NCBI GenBank assembly: GCA_001464865.1
Contig: LNEG01000074.1
Coordinates: forward strand, 1 to 45,357
Direction of reading: 5' to 3'
Length of the DNA: 45,357 nt
DNA from: Burkholderiales bacterium Ga0074133
GTDB taxonomy: Bacteria; Pseudomonadota; Gammaproteobacteria; Burkholderiales; Burkholderiaceae_C
Shown here piece after piece: positions 8,839 to 17,400 of this stretch. The notes below the pieces were generated by a model. The model ran no database searches. It was not told the DNA's origin and saw only the letters and a program-made list of their open reading frames with translations. Position numbers and translations under genes: made by a program. Positions within the stretch are counted from its first letter, which is position 1. The number at the start of each line of letters is the position of its first letter.

Positions 8839-10694
8839 CCATGGACCCACTACTCGCGTTGGTCAGGGCCGTGCCCTACCCCTGGAGGCCGGCAGGGGAC
8901 CGGCCGGCTCGCCCGCCTGTCCTTGCTGCCGCATGGCGGTGGCTGGCGGCGCTGTGGCTGGGCCGGACAATCGCCGCTTTGCTCTTGGTCGGCACCGCTG
9001 TACCGCAAGCGTGGGCCAAAGGCGCCACGCTCTTGACCGATGAGGTCCCGGTGGCAGAGGTCTGGTCATCGGTGAGCGTGCTGCCCGACCCCTCCCGCGA
9101 ACTCACCGTGCACGATGTGCTGGGGCGACTCGCAGCGTTCGAACCCCCTGCGGGGAACAGTGGCACGCTGGGCGTGCGTGCCGAGCCGGTGTGGCTCAGA
9201 CTGCCTGTGGCGGTATCGCCCGATTCTGACGGCCACTGGGTGCTGGACATTGACTACCCCGTGCTCAACCGGGTGGACGTTTACCTGGTGGCCGCTGACA
9301 AAGTGCTGCAGGAGGTGCGGCTGGGCAGTCTGCAGCCGTTTGCAGAGCGCCCGCTGCGCAGTCGCTCGCATGCTGCGACCCTCGCGGTGCAGCCCGGCGG
9401 GGAATACGAGGTGCTGCTGCGTGTCGAGACACGCGGCGCCATGGTGCTGCCCATCCACCTGATGAAGCCGGCCGAATGGAACAGCGCCGCGCTGAACGAG
9501 CAGATGCTGCAGGGCGTCCTCACCGGCCTGGCCCTGTGCCTCCTCATCTACAGCCTGGCCCAGTGGGTGAACCTGCGGGAGGTGCTGTTCGCCCAGTATG
9601 CCCTGCTCACCACCGGCAGCCTGCTGTTTTCGGTACATCTGTTCGGGCTGGGCACGCAATACCTGTGGCGGGATCTGCCCTGGGTCGAGGCCCATGCGGC
9701 GGGGCTCTCGGCACTCTTGGCCACGTGCGGGTCCTTCCTTTTCATCAGCCAGGCGCTCGCGGGCGACCGCCCGCACAGCCTGCTGCTCAAGAGCATGCGC
9801 GGTGGTGCGATGCTGTGCGCCCTGCTGGCGCTCGTGTATGCGCTGGACGTTCTCAGCACCCCGGCGATTGCCGCCATCATCAGCATCATGGGGCTGGTGC
9901 CCGCCCTGATGGGGATTCCGGGGGCGGTGCAGCGCTCGCTCCGCGGCGATGCGGTGGGTAGCAGCCTGCTGCTGGCCTGGCTGGTGTACTTCGTCGCCAC
10001 CGCCATCGTCATCGGCGTGATCCGAGGCTGGGTGCCCGTCAACTTCTGGACGCTGCACTCCTTCCAGTTTGGCGCTACGCTGGACATGCTGCTGTTCATG
10101 CGCGTGCTGGGGCTGCGCACCAAGGCCTTGCGCATGCAGGCCGTGAGTGCCAACCAGGAGCGTGACGCCATGCGCTCGCTGGCCCACACCGACCCTCTCA
10201 CCGGCCTGCCCAACCGCCGCGGCCTGAACATGTCGCTGAACACTGCCCTGTCACGATGCAGACCTGACCGGATGCTGGCCGTCTACGTGATGGACCTGGA
10301 CGGATTCAAGCCGGTGAATGACCAGCATGGCCATGACGTGGGCGACGAACTCCTGGTTGCCGTTACACGAAGGCTGCAGCGCCACGTGCGACAGAGCGAC
10401 GTGGTGGCACGCCTGGGTGGAGACGAGTTTGTGGTGATGACGGGGGAACTGTCCAGTGAACACCAGGCGCACGAACTCGGGCAGAAGCTGCTGGACGCCT
10501 TTCGCCTGCCGTTCTCGCTGGGGACGGTGCAGGTCGAGGTGGGCCTGACCATTGGCTACGCGCTGGCGCCATGGGACAGCCACGACGCCGTAGGATTGCT
10601 CAAGCTGGCCGACGCGGCGATGTACAGCGGCAAGCAGGGCGGCAAGTTCTGCCTGCGCCGCAACAAGGGCGACCTGGCGCTGTCATCGAACTGA
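8835..10694 (+). CDS. 7TM-DISM diguanylate cyclase, paralogue 2
   Basis: A 619-aa paralogue of the preceding protein with the same order: signal sequence (TAVPQAWAKG), 7TMR-DISM periplasmic domain, seven membrane helices and GGDEF domain. The catalytic motif RLGGDEF is intact, and here the I-site has canonical spacing, R-Q-S-D, five residues before GGDEF. The membrane and GGDEF parts are strongly similar between the two (for example VNFWTLHSFQFGATLDMLLF here and a near match in paralogue 1), while the N-terminal sensor halves have diverged. ATG 8835 lies in an ATGA overlap. It is the last gene of the unit; a convergent gene ends 27 bp downstream, with no clear intrinsic terminator between. 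Confidence 0.9.
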   Translation: MTMDPLLALVRAVPYPWRPAGDRPARPPVLAAAWRWLAALWLGRTIAALLLVGTAVPQAWAKGATLLTDEVPVAEVWSSVSVLPDPSRELTVHDVLGRLAAFEPPAGNSGTLGVRAEPVWLRLPVAVSPDSDGHWVLDIDYPVLNRVDVYLVAADKVLQEVRLGSLQPFAERPLRSRSHAATLAVQPGGEYEVLLRVETRGAMVLPIHLMKPAEWNSAALNEQMLQGVLTGLALCLLIYSLAQWVNLREVLFAQYALLTTGSLLFSVHLFGLGTQYLWRDLPWVEAHAAGLSALLATCGSFLFISQALAGDRPHSLLLKSMRGGAMLCALLALVYALDVLSTPAIAAIISIMGLVPALMGIPGAVQRSLRGDAVGSSLLLAWLVYFVATAIVIGVIRGWVPVNFWTLHSFQFGATLDMLLFMRVLGLRTKALRMQAVSANQERDAMRSLAHTDPLTGLPNRRGLNMSLNTALSRCRPDRMLAVYVMDLDGFKPVNDQHGHDVGDELLVAVTRRLQRHVRQSDVVARLGGDEFVVMTGELSSEHQAHELGQKLLDAFRLPFSLGTVQVEVGLTIGYALAPWDSHDAVGLLKLADAAMYSGKQGGKFCLRRNKGDLALSSN

Positions 10695-10720
10695 GCGCGA
10701 ACCGCCAGCGCGCTCCGAAT

Positions 10721-11650
10721 CTATCGGCAGCAGCGGTACGCAAGCCCCAGCGATACCGAATACCCCGTGGGCTCGATGGTCAGCGGGCTTCTGCGTGCAT
10801 CTCCGCGCAGCTGTGAGGCCCGGACCGCTGCCAGCGCCACCCATTGGCGGTTAAGTGCTGACATCACCTCAACGCCGCCATCCACGCTGTAAAGGCCGGC
10901 GCCCGGATCGAACGCGGGCAGCGCCCCCACGCCTGCGGCAGGCACTCCGAAATGCGAGCGAAGGTAGGTACGGTCGGCAAAGGTGGCCCCGGCGCCGAAA
11001 GACATGCGGGTCTGCTCGCTCAGGGGCCATGTGTAGCCCACGCTGGTCGTCCACTGCGCGCCCCCGTCGCGACCCAGAATATCCTGCGACAACCCGGCCC
11101 CCAGCGACCATCGCGGGGTCAGCGCATAACCCGCACTGAGCCGCCCGCGCAAGGTGGCTCGCACCGAAGGCAGCCCTGTGAGGATCGGCGCGTCAGACTC
11201 ATCGCGGCCCCGGTCGATGCGCAACGAGGCACTGAGGTTGAACTGGTCGCTGCGTGCCAGCGTGGCGCTGGCACCTGACTCCCGCGGGCTGAGCCCGTGC
11301 CCCAGAAAGGCGCTGCCGCGTGAACTGCTCACGCGAAACCGTCCGTACTCGATGGCCCACGCCGGCCTGAGCCCTGTCTTGCGGCTTCCGCCTCCGGCGT
11401 AGTCGGGGCCGTTGCTGACGAGCAACCCCAGCGCGTAGTTGAAGGCCGGAGGCGAGGCTGCCGGGGCTGGCATCACGCCTTCGCCGTCCAGACCGGGTGC
11501 GGCAGACAGGACTGTCGGGGCCGAAGGCGCATCTGCGGCCTGGGCCCATGCCGCCAGAGGTACGTTTCCAAGCACAAGCACCAGGGCCAGGGCTCGCAAG
11601 CTCCCCCCGCCGGCGGGCACGCAAATCTGCTTGCAGTGGTCTATGGCCAT
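10721..11650 (-). CDS. MipA/OmpV family outer-membrane protein
   Basis: A 309-aa predicted outer-membrane beta-barrel of the MipA/OmpV family. It has an N-terminal signal sequence (LALVLVLGNVPLAAWAQA), a Pro/Ala linker, and then alternating amphipathic strands. These start with YALGLLVSNGPDYAGGG, the family hallmark, and end in an aromatic/basic strand. MipA was described as a scaffold for murein enzymes, and OmpV-like proteins as porin or adhesin-like; the role here is unproven. The start at 11650 is supported by a GGAG four bases upstream and by its position one base after the uppP stop. The open frame runs into uppP if extended. Co-transcription with uppP would join two cell-envelope functions. 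Confidence 0.85.
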   Translation of the reverse strand: MAIDHCKQICVPAGGGSLRALALVLVLGNVPLAAWAQAADAPSAPTVLSAAPGLDGEGVMPAPAASPPAFNYALGLLVSNGPDYAGGGSRKTGLRPAWAIEYGRFRVSSSRGSAFLGHGLSPRESGASATLARSDQFNLSASLRIDRGRDESDAPILTGLPSVRATLRGRLSAGYALTPRWSLGAGLSQDILGRDGGAQWTTSVGYTWPLSEQTRMSFGAGATFADRTYLRSHFGVPAAGVGALPAFDPGAGLYSVDGGVEVMSALNRQWVALAAVRASQLRGDARRSPLTIEPTGYSVSLGLAYRCCR

Positions 11651-11651
11651 A

Positions 11652-12476
11652 TCACTCCGCCCACTGCACCCAGCCCGTCCACGCCGTGACCAGCACCACG
11701 ATGCCGAACACAATGCGGTAGTAAGCAAACGGTACGAAGCTGTGCGTACTGATGTAGCGCAGCAACCAGCGCACGCACAGCCAGGCACTGAGGAAAGAAA
11801 ACACCAGACCCGTCGCAAACATGGGAACGTCAGCCACCGAGAGCATGGCGCGCTCCTTGTAGAGGCTGTACACCCCGGCGCCGATCAGCGTGGGCATCGC
11901 CAGGAAAAAGGAATAGTCGGTGGCCGCCTTGCGCGACAGCCCGAGCAGCATGCCGCCAATGATGGTGGCGCCACTGCGGCTGGTGCCTGGCACCATGGCC
12001 AGGCACTGCACCAGCCCGACTTTCAGCGCATCCAGCGGCGTCATCTCGTCCACCGTCTGCACGCGGGTGTGGGCGGGGGACCGGCGCTCGGCCCACAGGA
12101 TGATGAACCCGCCAATGATGAACGTGCTGGCCACCACCACCGGGGTGAAAAGGTGCGCCTTGATCGCCTTGCCCAGCAGCAGCCCGAGAATGACCGCAGG
12201 CACGAAACCAATGAACACGTTGAGGGCAAACCGCTGGGCCTGACGCTCGGTAGGCAGCGCCACCAGGGTTTCGCGGATCTTCTGCCAGTACACCAGGATC
12301 ACGGCAAAGATGGCACCCGTCTGGATGGCAATGTCAAAGACCTTCGCCTTGGCATCATCAAACCCCAGCAGTGCCCCGGCCAGGATGAGGTGTCCCGTGG
12401 ATGAAATGGGCAGGAACTCCGTCAGCCCTTCGACGATGCCCATGACAGCGGCCTTGGCCAGCAATACGACGTCCAC
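11652..12476 (-). CDS. uppP: Undecaprenyl-diphosphatase UppP
   Basis: A 274-aa polytopic membrane enzyme that dephosphorylates undecaprenyl diphosphate to recycle the lipid carrier for peptidoglycan; it also confers bacitracin tolerance (BacA). Both family signatures are present: [15 protein letters not shown] near the N-terminus and [10 protein letters not shown] in the middle. I chose GTG 12476 because AAGGA lies six bases upstream and the length then matches E. coli UppP (273 aa). An in-frame ATG at 12527 would add 17 residues encoded inside dispersed-repeat copy B, so it is unlikely to be native. Its stop is one base from the downstream porin start. Identity is secure; the start is the main uncertainty. 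Confidence 0.94.
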   Translation of the reverse strand: MDVVLLAKAAVMGIVEGLTEFLPISSTGHLILAGALLGFDDAKAKVFDIAIQTGAIFAVILVYWQKIRETLVALPTERQAQRFALNVFIGFVPAVILGLLLGKAIKAHLFTPVVVASTFIIGGFIILWAERRSPAHTRVQTVDEMTPLDALKVGLVQCLAMVPGTSRSGATIIGGMLLGLSRKAATDYSFFLAMPTLIGAGVYSLYKERAMLSVADVPMFATGLVFSFLSAWLCVRWLLRYISTHSFVPFAYYRIVFGIVVLVTAWTGWVQWAE

Positions 12477-12482
12477 TCGTGT

Positions 12483-12487
12483 TCCTT
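12483..12487 (-). promoter_or_regulatory. Ribosome binding site supporting the GTG start of uppP
   Basis: AAGGA on the minus strand, six bases before GTG 12476. The alternative ATG at 12527 has no comparable purine run and lies in the repeat, so this site decides the start. Confidence 0.65.
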
Positions 12488-12498
12488 GGAAAAATTGG

Positions 12499-12555
12499 GT
12501 CAAAAAGGCCTGAAGCCCATACTCCATAATGGCATATAGCTATCAAATCAGGAGT
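12499..12555 (+). repeat. 57-bp dispersed repeat, copy B
   Basis: Lies upstream of uppP and aligns gaplessly with copies A (2664-2720) and C (41953-42009, minus). Columns 1-6 are GTCAAA, 16-20 AGCCC and 41-47 GCTATCA. It contains the spurious upstream ATG of the uppP frame. It sits in the 5' region of the uppP transcript or of its promoter. Confidence 0.8.
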
Positions 12556-12655
12556 AAATGAAGGTCCATGGAGCCTCCGCTTGCATCCAGTGGAAGCGCT
12601 GCGACGCAGGCCGCCGTGACCGTGCGGAGGATGCCTGGAGGTGCGGGATTATCGT

Positions 12656-14212
12656 TCAGGGCTGCGGCTGCCAGCGCGCTTGCCAACCCCCACCCAAGGC
12701 CTGCACCAGTGCCACTGCCGCCAGCTGGCGATTGACCTGCAGCTGCAGCAACGCCCGCTGTGCCGACAGGGCTGACGCCTGCGCCGCCACCACCTCGGAA
12801 TAGCTCACCTGGCCGGCCCGATAGCGGTTGATCTGCTGCTGCGCCGCCCGGTCTGCGGCAGCCACCGCTTCACGGCGCAGAGGCTCCTGCTCGTGCAGCG
12901 TACGCAGTGCAGCCAGCTGGTCTTCCACGCCCTGGAAGGCCTCGAGCACCGTCTGCCGGTACCGCGCCACCCGGGCGTCGCGGGAGGACTCGGCCTCCTG
13001 CACCCGCGCAGCGGTGGCTCCGGCGTCAAACAACGTCTGCGCCACGGACAGCCCCAGCGACCACACACTGGTGGATGCGCGGAACAGGTCGGCAACACTG
13101 CCGCCGCCGCTGCCCAGCGATGCGCCCAGACTGATGCTGGGGAAATAGGCAGCGCGCTGTATGCCGATCTGGGCATTGGCGGCAGCCACCGCGCGCTCGG
13201 CGGCTGCGATGTCAGGCCGACGCTGCAGCAAAGCCGACGGCACCGACAGAGGTACGGGTGGGACCTGCGCCGACCAGGCCAGCGCCGGTGCGACCGCAAA
13301 GGCGGCGGGTGGCTGGCCGGTGAGCACCGCCATGGCGTGCTCCAGGCGCGACCGGTTCTGGCGGACCGAAGCCATGTCGGCCTGCGCATTGACCAGCTGG
13401 GTGCGCGCCTGCAGCACGTCGGTCTCGGCGACCACGCCTGCGGCATAACGGTTGCGCGCAATCTGCAGGTTTCGCTCGTACCCCTGGACAGTGGCGTCCA
13501 GCAGGGCCAGCTCGGCATCGGCTTCGCGCAGCTGGAAATAGGCGGATGCCAGCGTGCCAGAGGCGGACAGACGGGCCGAGGCCAGGTCGGCCTCGCTGGC
13601 CTGTGCGCTGGCCTGGGCGCTCGTGATGCTGCCGGCAAGGCGCCCCCACAGGTCCGGCGCCCAATCGGCTGCCAGCGTGGCCTGCGTGCTGGTGCCCGAG
13701 CGGCTGGCGCCCTCGCCGCCCGCGCGCGACGCCCCGCCGCTCAGCCTGACGCCCGGCAGCAACCCGGCGCGCTCCTGTCGGACCACCGCCTGGGCCTGAC
13801 TGTACGCGGCCACGGCAGCCGCAATGTTCTGGTTGGACAGCTGCACCTGCGCGGCCAGACGGTTGAGCTCGGCATCGCCAAACATCTCCCACCAGGGGCC
13901 GCGGTCCATCGCATCGGCAGGCGCGGCGGGCATCCAGGTGGCCGAGGCCTCCTTGAAGGCGGCCGGTACCGGGGCTGCGGGCGGGGTGTACGGTGGCGCG
14001 GTGGAACACGCAGCCAGCAAAGTGCACAAGCCTGCTACGGCCCCCGCGCGTGCCAGGAGCCTGCACGGCACAACGCTGCGCGCGACCGGTTGGTTGCCCG
14101 TGGCAGCGGATGGCGCTTCTGCCGCGCCGGCTCCACGGTGGTGCAAGGCGGTACGGGCCCTGGAAGGCGCAGCGGTGAAAGCAGTCATGGAATCGGTGAT
14201 CAGAGGGGTCAT
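12656..14212 (-). CDS. RND efflux outer-membrane factor lipoprotein (NodT/OprM family)
   Basis: A 518-aa outer-membrane channel of the TolC-like OMF class that docks on the MdtABC-type pump encoded upstream. A lipobox ending LLAAC places the acylated Cys at residue 69. The mature part begins TAPPYTPP and has two OEP repeats with the typical coiled coil, ending in the QALGGGW motif of NodT proteins. The start at 14212 overlaps the permease stop as ATGA. This leaves an unusually long, signal-free stretch (about 45 residues) before the hydrophobic signal segment, so translation may begin later, for instance at an internal Met (residue 9) or a GTG just before the signal. It is the last gene of the efflux operon. 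Confidence 0.9.
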   Translation of the reverse strand: MTPLITDSMTAFTAAPSRARTALHHRGAGAAEAPSAATGNQPVARSVVPCRLLARAGAVAGLCTLLAACSTAPPYTPPAAPVPAAFKEASATWMPAAPADAMDRGPWWEMFGDAELNRLAAQVQLSNQNIAAAVAAYSQAQAVVRQERAGLLPGVRLSGGASRAGGEGASRSGTSTQATLAADWAPDLWGRLAGSITSAQASAQASEADLASARLSASGTLASAYFQLREADAELALLDATVQGYERNLQIARNRYAAGVVAETDVLQARTQLVNAQADMASVRQNRSRLEHAMAVLTGQPPAAFAVAPALAWSAQVPPVPLSVPSALLQRRPDIAAAERAVAAANAQIGIQRAAYFPSISLGASLGSGGGSVADLFRASTSVWSLGLSVAQTLFDAGATAARVQEAESSRDARVARYRQTVLEAFQGVEDQLAALRTLHEQEPLRREAVAAADRAAQQQINRYRAGQVSYSEVVAAQASALSAQRALLQLQVNRQLAAVALVQALGGGWQARWQPQP

Positions 14213-17200
14213 GCAGCGGCCCCGGTTTCGTCATGCCCGGCGGCGCGGCTCAGCCTGCGCTCATCCGGCGTGCGGGTGCGCAGGCGGTCCAGCAGCACAT
14301 AGACCACGGGGGTGGTCAGCAGCGTGAGCAGCTGGCTGGCAACCAGCCCGCCGATGATGGCGATGCCCAGCGGCTGGCGCAGCTCCGAGCCCTGGCCGAA
14401 GCCGATGGCCAGCGGCAGCGCGCCCAGGGCAGCCGCCAGCGTGGTCATCAGGATGGGGCGAAAGCGCAGCATGCAGGCCTCGCGCACGGCCTCCAGCGCC
14501 GTCAGCCCGCGGGCACGCTCGGCCTCCAGCGCAAAGTCGATGATCATGATGGCGTTCTTCTTGACGATGCCGATGAGCAGGAAGACCCCGATGAGGGCAA
14601 TGATGGTGAACTGCATGTCAAACAGCATCAGCGACAGCACGGCTCCCACACCGGCTGAAGGCAGCGTGGTCAGTACCGTCACCGGATGGATCAGGCTCTC
14701 ATACAGCACGCCCAGCACGATGTAGATCACCACAATCGCTGCGATGATCAGGAAGGTCTGCTGGCTCTGCGACTCCTGGGCGCTCAGGGCGGTACCCTGG
14801 AAGCTGCCCCGCACATTGATCGGCATGGCGATGTCTGCCTCGGCCTGTTCGATCACTGCCCGCGCCTGTTCCAGAGACGTGCCAGCATCGATGTTGAACG
14901 AAATGGTGGTTGCGAGCTCACCATCCTGATGGCTGATCGACGTGGGCGAAGCGCGCTCGACCACTCGGGCGATGTCGCTCAAGGGCACCATGGTCGACGG
15001 CGCGGTGCTCAGCACGTTGCCCGTGGACGCCCCGCGCTGTGCCGGATTGGCGGCGCTGCCAACGCTGCCTGTCGGATTGGCCGCCACATACACATCCTTG
15101 AGGGCGGGCGGCCCGCGGGTGTACTCGGGCGCCCATTCCATGATGACGGCATACTGGTTGAGCTCACTGTAGATGGTGGCGACCGACCGCTGCCCAAAAG
15201 CGTTGTAAAGCGCGCTGTCGATGGCCTGCGAACTCACGCCCAGTCGCGAGGCGCTGGCGCGATCCACCTCCACATAGGTCTCCACGCCGTTTTCGGCCTG
15301 GTCGGTGTCCACATCCTGCAGCAGCGACTCGGACTTGAGCCGGTCGGTCAGCCGGGTGGCCCAGAGCTTGAGGTCGGCCAGGTTGTCGCTCTTGAGGGTG
15401 TACTGGTAGGTGGAGTTGCTGGACCGCCCGCCCATGCGCAGGTCCTGCACCGGGTTCAGAAACACGCGCAACCCGGTGATCTGGTTGAGCTGCGGACGCA
15501 GCCGCGCAATCACGGCCTGGGTGCCGTCCGTCCGCTCCTTCAGAGGCTTGAGGTTGACGAACATGAAACCGCCGCCTGCGCGACTGCCGCCCGAAAAACC
15601 TACCACCGTGTCCACTGCAGGGTCCTTGCGGATGATGTCCACCGCCTGGCGAAGCTTGCGCGCCAGGGCTTCTGACGAGATGCTCTGGTCAGCCCGCAGC
15701 CCGGCGTTGAGCTGGCCGTTGTCCTGCTCGGGGAAGTAGCCCTTGGGGATCTTGGCAAACAGGTACACGTTCATGCCGACCACCGCCAGCAAGATGGCCA
15801 CCACGATCCACTGGCTGGCCAGCGCCCAGTCCAGGCTGCGCGCATAGCCGCGCAGCACGGCCTGGTAGCCACGGTCTGCCCATCGGGCAATGCGCCCCGG
15901 CGGTTTGTCACGGGCGGGGTCGTGGGCGCGTAGCAGCAGCGCACACATCATGGGCGTGGTGGTCAGCGATATGACCAGCGAGATCATCACGGCGACCGAG
16001 AGCGTCACCGCAAACTCGCGGAACAGCCGGCCCACCTGCCCGTCCATGAACAGCAGCGGGATGAACACTGCCACCAGCGACAGGCTGATGGACAGCACGG
16101 TAAAGCCCACCTCGCGCGCGCCCAGCAGCGCTGCCTGTACGCGGTCCATGCCGGCCTCGATATGGCGCGCGGTGTTCTCCAGCACCACGATGGCATCGTC
16201 CACCACAAAGCCGGTCGCCACCGTCAGGGCCATCAGGCTCAGGTTGTTCAGGCTGAAGCCCAGGAAGTACATCACCCCGAAGGTGCCCAGCAGCGAGACC
16301 ACCGTGGCCACCGCCGGGATCACCGTGGCACGCGCCTTGCGCAGGAACACGCCCACCACCAGCACCACCAGCACGATGGACACCATCAGCGTCAGCTCCA
16401 CCTCGTGCAGTGACGAGCGGATGGTGTTGGTGCGGTCCGAGGCCACCGCGATCTTGATGTCCTGCGGCAGCTGGGCCTGCAGGTCGGGCAGCAGCGCCCG
16501 CACCGAATCCACCGTCTCGATGATGTTGGCATCGGGCTGGCGCGTGACCAGCACGATGATGGCGGGGCTGCCGTTGAACAGGCCCACCGTGCGCCGGTTT
16601 TCCACGCCGTCGATCACCCGCGCCACGTCGCCCAGACGCACGGCCGCGTTGTTGCGCCAGGCGATCACCAGCGATTCGTATTCGGCCGCCTTGCGCGCGG
16701 GTGAAGGCGTGTAGATCTGCAGGCGGCGCCCGTCGCCCTCGATGGCGCCCTTGGGTCGGTTGGCGTTGGAGGCCTGGATGGCGGCACGCACGTCCTCGGT
16801 GCTGATGCCGTAGCGGTTCAGGGCAAACGGCAGCAGCTCCACGCGCACTGCGGGCAGCGACCCGCCGCCAATCTCGACATCGCCCACGCCCTCCACCTGC
16901 GACAGCCGCTGGGTCACGACGTTCGACACGGCGTCGTAGATCTCGCCGGGTGTGCGCGTCTCGGACGTCAGCGCGAGGATGATGACAGGCGACGCCGCCG
17001 AATTGCGCTTGCGGTAGGTGGGGTTGCTGCGCAGCGTGGCCGGCAAATCGACCCGTGCGCCGTTGATGGCTGCCTGCACTTCGCGGGCTGCTGCGTTGAT
17101 GTCGCGGCTCAGCTCGAACTGCAGGCTCACTCGGGCCGAGCCGTTCGAGCTGGTCGAGGTCATCTCGTTCACGCCGGCGATCACGCCCAGACGCCGCTCC

Positions 17201-17400
17201 AGCGGCGTGGCCACGCTCGATGCCATGGTGTCGGGGCTGGCACCCGGCAGCGTGGCCGATACCGTGATGGCGGGGTAGTCCACCTGCGGCAGCGGCGACA
17301 CGGGCAGCGCAAAAAACGCTGCAATGCCCGCCAGCGCCACGCCAATCGTCAGCAGGACCGTGGCCACCGGCCTTTCCACAAACGGACGCGAGAGGTTCAC
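14209..17400 (-). CDS. mdtC: RND efflux permease, MdtC-type
   Basis: A 1063-aa HAE1-type RND transporter. It starts [11 protein letters not shown], like E. coli MdtC, and carries the MdtC-style YRKRN segment and the TM4 proton-relay signature [13 protein letters not shown]. The second half shows [20 protein letters not shown]. MdtB and MdtC form a B2C trimer exporting bile salts, novobiocin and other amphiphiles by proton antiport. Compared with E. coli MdtC there is an extra low-complexity loop of about 25 residues near residues 770-800, containing a repeated AANP element, in the second periplasmic domain. Start ATG overlaps the mdtB stop by four bases; the stop overlaps the OMF start. The specific substrate here is unknown. 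Confidence 0.92.
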   Translation of the reverse strand: MNLSRPFVERPVATVLLTIGVALAGIAAFFALPVSPLPQVDYPAITVSATLPGASPDTMASSVATPLERRLGVIAGVNEMTSTSSNGSARVSLQFELSRDINAAAREVQAAINGARVDLPATLRSNPTYRKRNSAASPVIILALTSETRTPGEIYDAVSNVVTQRLSQVEGVGDVEIGGGSLPAVRVELLPFALNRYGISTEDVRAAIQASNANRPKGAIEGDGRRLQIYTPSPARKAAEYESLVIAWRNNAAVRLGDVARVIDGVENRRTVGLFNGSPAIIVLVTRQPDANIIETVDSVRALLPDLQAQLPQDIKIAVASDRTNTIRSSLHEVELTLMVSIVLVVLVVGVFLRKARATVIPAVATVVSLLGTFGVMYFLGFSLNNLSLMALTVATGFVVDDAIVVLENTARHIEAGMDRVQAALLGAREVGFTVLSISLSLVAVFIPLLFMDGQVGRLFREFAVTLSVAVMISLVISLTTTPMMCALLLRAHDPARDKPPGRIARWADRGYQAVLRGYARSLDWALASQWIVVAILLAVVGMNVYLFAKIPKGYFPEQDNGQLNAGLRADQSISSEALARKLRQAVDIIRKDPAVDTVVGFSGGSRAGGGFMFVNLKPLKERTDGTQAVIARLRPQLNQITGLRVFLNPVQDLRMGGRSSNSTYQYTLKSDNLADLKLWATRLTDRLKSESLLQDVDTDQAENGVETYVEVDRASASRLGVSSQAIDSALYNAFGQRSVATIYSELNQYAVIMEWAPEYTRGPPALKDVYVAANPTGSVGSAANPAQRGASTGNVLSTAPSTMVPLSDIARVVERASPTSISHQDGELATTISFNIDAGTSLEQARAVIEQAEADIAMPINVRGSFQGTALSAQESQSQQTFLIIAAIVVIYIVLGVLYESLIHPVTVLTTLPSAGVGAVLSLMLFDMQFTIIALIGVFLLIGIVKKNAIMIIDFALEAERARGLTALEAVREACMLRFRPILMTTLAAALGALPLAIGFGQGSELRQPLGIAIIGGLVASQLLTLLTTPVVYVLLDRLRTRTPDERRLSRAAGHDETGAAA

